Shown: positions 57,651 through 64,000 of the stretch, piece after piece | How the letters are laid out: each line of letters opens with the position of its first letter | Numbering within the stretch: the first letter of the stretch is position 1 | Source of the DNA: Carettochelys insculpta | Taxonomy: Eukaryota > Chordata > Testudines > Carettochelyidae | DNA length: 64,000 nt | Direction: 5' to 3' | Assembly (NCBI RefSeq): GCF_033958435.1 | Contig: NC_134137.1 | Location: 248,418,501 to 248,482,500, forward strand | Made by a program: the position numbers and the translations under genes | Notes under the pieces: generated by a model | Databases searched by the model: none | The model's input: only the letters and a program-made list of their open reading frames with translations | Told to the model about the DNA's origin: nothing

Positions 57651-59811
57651 CAAGGAGACTTTTTTTGGTCATAACTAAGCAAAATAATGGCTGATTATCA
57701 CTGGGGGAAAGTCTTCATATTGTATATGATTAGACAGAACAAAGTATTTGAAGCCCTGTTGCTTGAGTCATTTAAAAAGGAATGGACAAATCACTGAAGA
57801 ATGTTAAGTGGGAAGGATGGATATTTATTTAAGATTTCAGTGACATGAATATGCCATACCAAAGGAAGCTGTGGTATACATTGAAAACAATATAATGCAG
57901 GAGATGCATGATCTCATGAGGCTTCTACATCTGTTTTTCTTCAACATTAAATCAGGTTTTAAAATAAAACAATCACATTATTTAAATGTCTGAATTTTTT
58001 AAAATGTCAGTGATGCTACAAAAATTGTGTTTTAAATTGATTTTCATAAGTATTCTTAATTTAATGTAATGAGAATCATTATTACTTTAAAAAGAGAAAA
58101 TAAGTGTCATTTTTCAAGGCTGAAATGGTAAATATGGACTGAAAATCTTTTCTATTATTTAATTAGTGTGATATGAAAGAACCCTATAACCTATCTAAAA
58201 ATATCAGAAAAGTAATGGTGCTGTACATAGAATTTCAGCTTCATATTAAGAAAAAAGTCGTCTAAGTCACTATGATAAAATCTGTGTACTGCTGTATTTA
58301 TACTCAACTGGGGACTTCAACTCATTTTTAAATGCTCTTTAGAAGCATTGCAAAACTTCATTTGTTAAACTCTGTCTCTCATTTATGTTGATGACATAAG
58401 TGAAAAACTGCTTTTGAAACTAGGCAGAGAGGCAATAAAAAGTGTTAATATGACAGTTAACATTTAACTGTACATCACATTATTGATTTATAGAAGGCAT
58501 GGCCTGTTGCTTCAAGACCAACGTAGGGAGTAGAAGAATCTGAATTCTATGTTCCAGAGGCTTGCTTTGTGACTGAGGACACAAGTCATTTAGGACTTGA
58601 TCCTGTAAGAGGCTAAGCATTCTGGTCCCAATCTGTCTTTTATGTTCACACATTATGGCAGTTCATTTCAGAAAAAGCAAGTTCTCTTACAAAGGAACTG
58701 GCAGAATTTCTTATAGAATTACAAACTTAAAAGAACAATTTTCTCCAGGAACATTTTCTTACTAACTTATAATGCCTAATAGCAACTGCTATAAATTAAC
58801 TTATAAAACAAAGTTATAAAATAAATCCTGTATAACTTCTACTGTGTGTCAGGCCTGCAGGGTCACACCAAAAAGTGATGGGACATAATTAAGAAGTAGA
58901 CCAGAGCTGTGAACTTAGACTCTCCGCTCGGAGGAACCTGCCAGTGATGCATCACACAGAGTCTTGGGCTGGGTCCCAATGAAGAGGGAAGGCCCAGGTC
59001 TCCCTGCCCCACCACTTTGAGGGATAAAGCTGAAATGCAAGTGGGGGACAGAAGATTCCTGGCCTCAGGTCAGGAACCAGGAATCTCCACCATCAAGTCA
59101 GAGAAGCAGGAGGCTGAACATTAGGTGCAGTAACCACAAGAGCTTCCAGACCTCTAAGCTGTCAATACCCATAAGAATGATAAATTGGGGAGCAGGCTGT
59201 TCTTTCTGTCCTTCTCTCTTTCCGTCTGTCTTATATAAGATTGAGCAAGTGGGTTGTTATGCCCACTTCATATTTAGGGAATCTGTGTCAGAGAGATTTG
59301 TTGTTTAAGCCTTTAGATTTCTGTTTAATGTTGTGCAAAACAAAGTCTTATGGATGTCAAATATAGGCCTTCTATGACAGATAAGTACACAACATAGATG
59401 GATAGAAGACCGTGACTTCAACAGTAGAGAAAATGTGTCACATACATAGCCATATTGTTCATGGTCCTATTATGGGTGAGCTTTAGAGGAGTTTGTTAAG
59501 CAGTCAGAAGCTATGAGGAAGTATGGGAACTGCTTTCTGTGCATGTCTGAAGAAATATTTGCCCCCAAAGGACAGAGCAAGGAAGTCAGACCATGACAAA
59601 AGATGGCCTGACATGAAATCTGGGCAATTCACATGATCCCTCCCCAGCCTTTTCCTGAATTGGTCTGATTCCATAATCTGTATGGCTGTACTAGCTGGTA
59701 TAATTTAGTGCACAGATTATTGTTTGACCAATATTTCAGCAGTGAAAGTTAGGTTTCTAAATCCCTGTTCAGGCATCTGACTAAAAGCAGTCTCATTTTC
59801 AAGAGTCCTGG
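57651..59811. other. No gene seen; possible LTR-like piece at 58847-59380
   Basis: AT-rich unique sequence. From 58847 (TGTCAGGCCTGCAGGGTCAC) through a TTATATAAG box at about 59232 to about 59380 the sequence has a somewhat LTR-like layout, but I cannot define the right end or a target duplication. Confidence 0.35.
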
Positions 59812-61630
59812 GGATCACCCACAGATTTCTTTGCTTCAGTCTTCACGGCTGAGGATATTACAGAGGTTCCCAAATCTGAGCCATCCTTTGTAGGTGACAA
59901 ATCTGAGGAACTGTCCCAGATTGAAGTGTCAGTAGAAGAGGTTTTGGAACTAATTGATAAGCTAAACAGTAACAAGTCTCCAGGACTAGATGGCATTCAC
60001 CCAAGGGTTCTGAAAGAACTCAAATGTGAAATTGCAGAGCTATTAATGGTGGTTTGTAACCTATCCTTTAAATCAGCTTCGGTACCCAGTGACTGGAAGC
60101 AGCTAATATAACGCCAATATTTAAAAAGGGCTCTAGAGGAGACCCTGGCAATTACAGACCAGTAAGTCTAACGTCAGTACCAAGCAAATTAGTAGAAACC
60201 ATAGTAAAGAATAAAATTGTCAGACACGTAGAAGAACATGATTTGTTGGGCAAAAGTCAGCATGGTTTCTCTAGAGGGAAGTCGTGTCTTACTGATCTAT
60301 TAGAGTTCTTTGAAGGGGTTAACAAACATGCAGACAGGGGGGAATCCAGTGGACATAATATACTTAGATTTCCAGAAAGCCTTTGACAAGGTCCCTCACC
60401 AAAGGCTCTTATGTAAATTAGGCAGTCATGGGATAGGAGGAAAGATCCTTTCATGGATTGGAAACTGGTTAAAAGACAGGAAACAAAGGGTTGGAATAAA
60501 TGGTAAATTTTCACAATGGAGAGGGGTAAGTAGTGGTGTTCCCCAAGGGTCAGTCCTGGGACCAATCCTGTTCAACTTGTTCATCAATGACCTAGAGAAA
60601 GGGGTAAGCAGTGAGGTGGCAAAGTTTGCAGATGATACCAAGCTGTTCAGGATAGTCAAAACCAAAGTAGATTGTGAAGAACTTCAAAAAGATCTCAGAA
60701 AACTGAGTGACTGGTCAGCAAAATGGCAAATGAAATTTAATGTGGGTAAGTGTAAGGTAATGCACATTGGAAAAAATAACCCCAATTATACATACAAGGT
60801 GATGGGGGGCAAATTTAGATACAACAGATCAGGAAAGGGATCTTCGAATTATAGTGGATAGTTCTCTGAAAACATCCACGCAGTGTGCAGCGGCAGTCAG
60901 TAAAGCAAATAGGATGTTAGGAATTATTAAAAAAGGGGTAGAAAATAAGATGAAGAATATCATACTTCCCCTATATAAAACTATGGTACGCCCACATCTT
61001 GAGTAGTGCGTGCAGAGGTGGTCTCCTCGTCTCAAAAAAGATATACTGGCATTAGAAAAAGTTCAGAAAAGGGCAACTAAAATGATTAAGGATTTGGAAA
61101 GGGTCCCATATGAGGAGAGGCTAGAGAGACTGGGACTTTTCAGTCTAGAAAAGAGGCGATTGAGGGGCGATATGATAGAGGTATATAAAATCATGAATGG
61201 TGTGGAGAAAGTGAATATTGAAAAGTTATTTACTTGTTCCCCTAATATAAGAGCTAGAGGACACCAAATGAAATTAATGGGTAGTAGGTTCAAAACTAAT
61301 AAAAGAAAAATTTTCTTCACACAGCGCACAGTCAACCTGTGGAACTCCTTGCCAGAGGAGGCTATGAAGGCCAGCACTCTAACAGAGTTTAAAATAGAGC
61401 TTGATAAATTTTTGGAGGTTAGGTCCATAAATGGCTATTAGCCAAGGGACAAGTATGGTGCCCCTCACCTTTAGTCAAAGTCTGGAGACAGATGGCAGGA
61501 GACAAATTGCTTGATCGTTGTCTTCGGTTCACCTCCTCTGGGGCACCTGGCACTGGCCACTGTCAGCAGACAGGATACTGGGCTGGATGGACCTTTGGTC
61601 TGACCCAGTATGGCTGTTCTTGTGTTCTTA
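59812..61630 (+). mobile_element. CR1 LINE, 5'-truncated, recently inactivated ORF2
   Basis: It starts inside ORF2 (FFASVFTAEDITEVP) and runs to a 3' end GGCTGTTCTTGTGTTCTTAT. All later ORF2 blocks are readable: NSNKSPGLDGIHPRVL, PIFKKGSRGDPGNYRPVSL, DIIYLDFQKAFDKVPH (catalytic motif A), SGVPQGSVLGPILFNLFIND, KFADDTKLF (motif C), and the C-terminal [12 protein letters not shown] and [11 protein letters not shown] count one base missing near 60107, one extra G in a six-G run near 60338, one extra G in another six-G run near 60805, and a TAG at about 61004 for the usual tyrosine in EYCVQ. Different 3' end family from the copy at 8133. Confidence 0.93.
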
Positions 61631-62984
61631 TAGAAATCAGCTGGATCCCATGGAAATTAATGGGAACTACAGGCATATGCTACCTTTAGGCATGTGTGAA
61701 CCCCAAAAATGGGTTTTGGACTAAATTAAAGGGCACCCAGGTTTGTGACGATTGGCCTTCATTAAAATGTAGTAAGGGGCATCATGGGTAGAAAAGAACT
61801 GCTTCAAATACATGTAAATTCATGTAAATATGTTAACCTGTTCTTTTGGCAAAATATTTTAACTTGCTTTGAAATGGTGCTGAAAATAGTGTTCTGCTCA
61901 ATGAGTATTGTCAAAAGACGTGTGTATAAAAAGGAGAGATGATTAATCAGAGTATAGATGCTTCAAATAAAATGTCATTTTAGTGAGCTCTAGTGTTTAT
62001 TTTGGAAATGCTAAAAGCCGTGAAAAGTGTTTTGATATCTTAAAAGGGCAAATTGTGGTGCCTGATTGTTTGTGAGAAAGAAATAAACAAATGACGTCAG
62101 CAGACTTGACCTATGTGCTCTGTTGGGATAATAGCACTGAGACAGTTTATTTCTGTTCATCAGAAGGGCAGACAACATACAAACCAATATTAAGCTAACT
62201 GTTTGAAGGGAATTAAATTATTCCCTGTTATGACAGAACACAGTCTTCCACTACATTTGCGGACAGTGGAAGATATTTGATTTTTTTTAAAAATCTGGGT
62301 AGGGATATAAAACATTTTTCAATGTATTGTTTTCTTGGGGTTCTAGCTTGAGGACAAAATACCATAATGAGTAACCCAAATATTAGCATAGCAGATTGAA
62401 AGCAATTCAGGAAAACTGGTTTGTTATCTTAGCCTTCTATGCTGAGCAGACAGTCTGGCTGCATTTATAGTCTCCAAAACTGATGTTTTTTTGTTGACTA
62501 GAATAGGGATGATGATTTATTACTAGAACTGGATAAAAACCACTAAAATCTTCCCTCAAGTTATTACTTTTAAAAGGCATCTATTTCAGCCACACTTGTG
62601 CCTTACTGTGTTTCATTTTCTGTTGAAATTTGAGAAATCCAAATGTGTTTGTACAAACAGCCCTAGAAAGGGAATTTTAATATCCCACATTCAAGTGTTT
62701 GCATCGAAGACTGTGAAACCGAATAAAAACCCAGTTACGTTACATCAGTGACTGTATAGTTAGACCATAAGTTATAGCTATTGTGACACTATTTACAAGA
62801 GATAGGATATTGTTTGACACATCGTAAGTTCAAGTTGTCATTGTTCTAGAAGATGTACACCTCCATAGCAAAAAGACGGTATTAAAGAATATAAAACTTA
62901 TACAGTTGATTGATAAATTTGTGCAGTTTTTTCTCCATCTTAGTGGCATATTCTTGGCAGTCACTTGATTATGAGTAGGACATC
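61631..62984. other. No gene seen; AT-rich
   Basis: Unique-looking sequence with no recognisable gene or repeat end. Confidence 0.5.
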
Positions 62985-63610
62985 TTCATGTCACCCTCTA
63001 TTTGTGAGACTGTTGATGGCTGATCAGCCCAATTCTGGAGCCATAGATTTTATCACAGTAGAGGCAGGTGTTAGTAGCTGTTGGAGGGACGCAGGGCAGT
63101 TTTTGACACTCTTTTCTTCTTCTCCTCCTCTCGTCATCTGCACTGTGGCAGGACCTCTCAAACTGCGCCACCCTCTCATGGATTACCATTCTTCAGTGGG
63201 GACAGTCTTGGGCAAGGTTCTCCCAAGTGTCGACACCGATGCAGCACTTTTTCATGAGTGCCTTCAACATGTCCTTGTATCACTTTCGCCGGCCCCCAAC
63301 ACTCCTCTGTTCTTCCTCCAATTCAGAAAACAGAATCTGTTTTGGGACGCACTGGTCAGACATCTGAACCAAGTGACCAGTCCAATGAAGTTGTTGATGA
63401 ATGATAATGGCTTCAGTGCTAGTCATGTTCAACTCTTCCAGAACACTAGTGTTCGTACGCCTATCCTCCCAAGAGATATTTAGGATTCTGTTAAGGCTGT
63501 GTTGATGATATTTTTCAAGTGCCTTCAAATGATGCTTGTATGTTGTCCAGGTTTCATTTGCATATAGTATAGCAGTAGCATGTAGAGCATGCTTATAAAG
63601 CATAAAGGAG
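62985..63610 (-). mobile_element. Non-LTR retrotransposon C-terminus with CCHH zinc finger
   Basis: The minus strand reads LYKHALHATAILYANETW, EKYHQHSLNRILNISWEDRR, LHWTGHLVQMSDQCVPKQIL, then after a frame change ERVAQFERSCHSADDERR and a terminal finger CLYCDKIYGSRIGLISHQQS-H (C-x2-C-x12-H-x3-H) near 63000-63060. This is the post-RT region of a LINE family found in fishes, reptiles and invertebrates, with its own C-terminal zinc finger. I am unsure of the clade. A frameshift lies between about 63190 and 63280. The RT itself is missing: the fragment stops at a junction near 63605. Confidence 0.75.
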
Positions 63611-63639
63611 GAGGTGCAAGTGCTTTGACTGATCGGATT

Positions 63640-64000
63640 ATAATTCAAAATGATCTGGACAAATTGGAGAAATGGTCTGAGGTAATTGAGATGAAAATAA
63701 TAAGGACAAATGCATAGTACTCCATTTAGGAAGAGACAATCAGTTGCAGACATACAAAATAAGAAATGACTGCATCGGAGGAAGTACTGCAGAAAGGGAT
63801 CTAGGGTTCATTGTGAACCACAAGCTAAATATGAGTCAACAGTGTGACACTATATGAAAAAAAGCAAACGTCATTCTGGGAGGTAGTAACAGTGTTGTAA
63901 GCAAGACATAATTCTTTTGCTCTACTCTGTGGGTATTAGGTCTCAACTGGAGTATTTTGTTCCATTCTGAGCATCACATGTCAGGAAAAATGTGGACAAA
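63640..64000 (+). mobile_element. CR1 LINE fragment running off the window
   Basis: From AATTCAAAATGATCTGGACA the plus strand follows CR1: ND-LDKLEKW, the IIRTNA-type stretch, an LGRDNQL-like block, GGSTAERDLGF-type, and the C-terminal start ILLLYSVGIRSQLEYF-like region up to the window edge. It is decayed, with changes relative to 8165 onward. The rest lies beyond position 64000. Confidence 0.7.

Noticed and set aside
1..64000. CRISPR array, prophage or operon
   Set aside because: No regular direct repeats with unique spacers, no dense co-directional genes, and introns with GT/AG sites are present. This is vertebrate DNA.

Overview
The window is vertebrate nuclear DNA, most likely from a turtle. 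I infer the lineage from the repeats rather than from a conserved gene set: several 5'-truncated CR1 LINEs, PIF/Harbinger elements starting GGCTACGTCTACAC, a Penelope-like element and a tRNA-derived SINE. Crocodilians or another sauropsid are not excluded. There is no bacterial-type gene layout, no CRISPR array and no rRNA gene.

The only host coding sequence I can support is one 129-bp exon at 26009-26137 (+). It encodes a calcium-binding EGF module that best matches SCUBE1. The exon is symmetric (phase 1-1) with a polypyrimidine/AG acceptor and a GTGAGT donor. The rest reads as intron of that gene: AT-rich sequence filled with transposable elements.

Layout. 1-5.4 kb: unique sequence, a GC-rich repeat and an LTR-like repeat. 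5.4-8.8 kb: MITEs, a Penelope-derived palindrome and a CR1 3' end. 8.8-20.3 kb: mostly unique sequence, with a MITE, two 711-bp Harbinger derivatives in opposite orientation and a long inverted repeat. 20.3-23.6 kb: a decayed Harbinger element. 25.4-30.1 kb: a MITE, the SCUBE1 exon, and a second MITE split by an LTR that has a clear 5-bp target duplication. 31.4-35.3 kb: the best preserved Harbinger element, with a Myb/SANT-like gene facing a transposase gene. 36.7-41.6 kb: an old CR1 with other insertions. 41.7-44.2 kb: a third Harbinger derivative, an LTR-like repeat and a MITE. 46.0-48.7 kb: a 2.7-kb Penelope-like element with inverted ends. 49.5 kb: a SINE. 54.2 kb: a Tigger-like MITE. 55.9-57.3 kb: a third Harbinger family member carrying a solo LTR. 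57.5 kb: a second Penelope palindrome. 59.8-61.6 kb: a recently inactivated CR1. 63-64 kb: a LINE with a C-terminal zinc finger, and a CR1 running off the edge.

The most interesting signal is at the ends of the Penelope-like elements. They carry the layout of hammerhead self-cleaving ribozymes (CTGANGA, stem II, GAAA, very short stem III, TC) in inverted orientation. Two short palindromes, at 6.7 and 57.5 kb, look like elements reduced to two opposed ribozyme ends. Every copy I read has at least one changed core base. The Harbinger set is also informative: two two-gene elements and three 710/711-bp deletion derivatives share ends and 3-bp target duplications, and the better transposase is disabled by a single 13-bp deletion.
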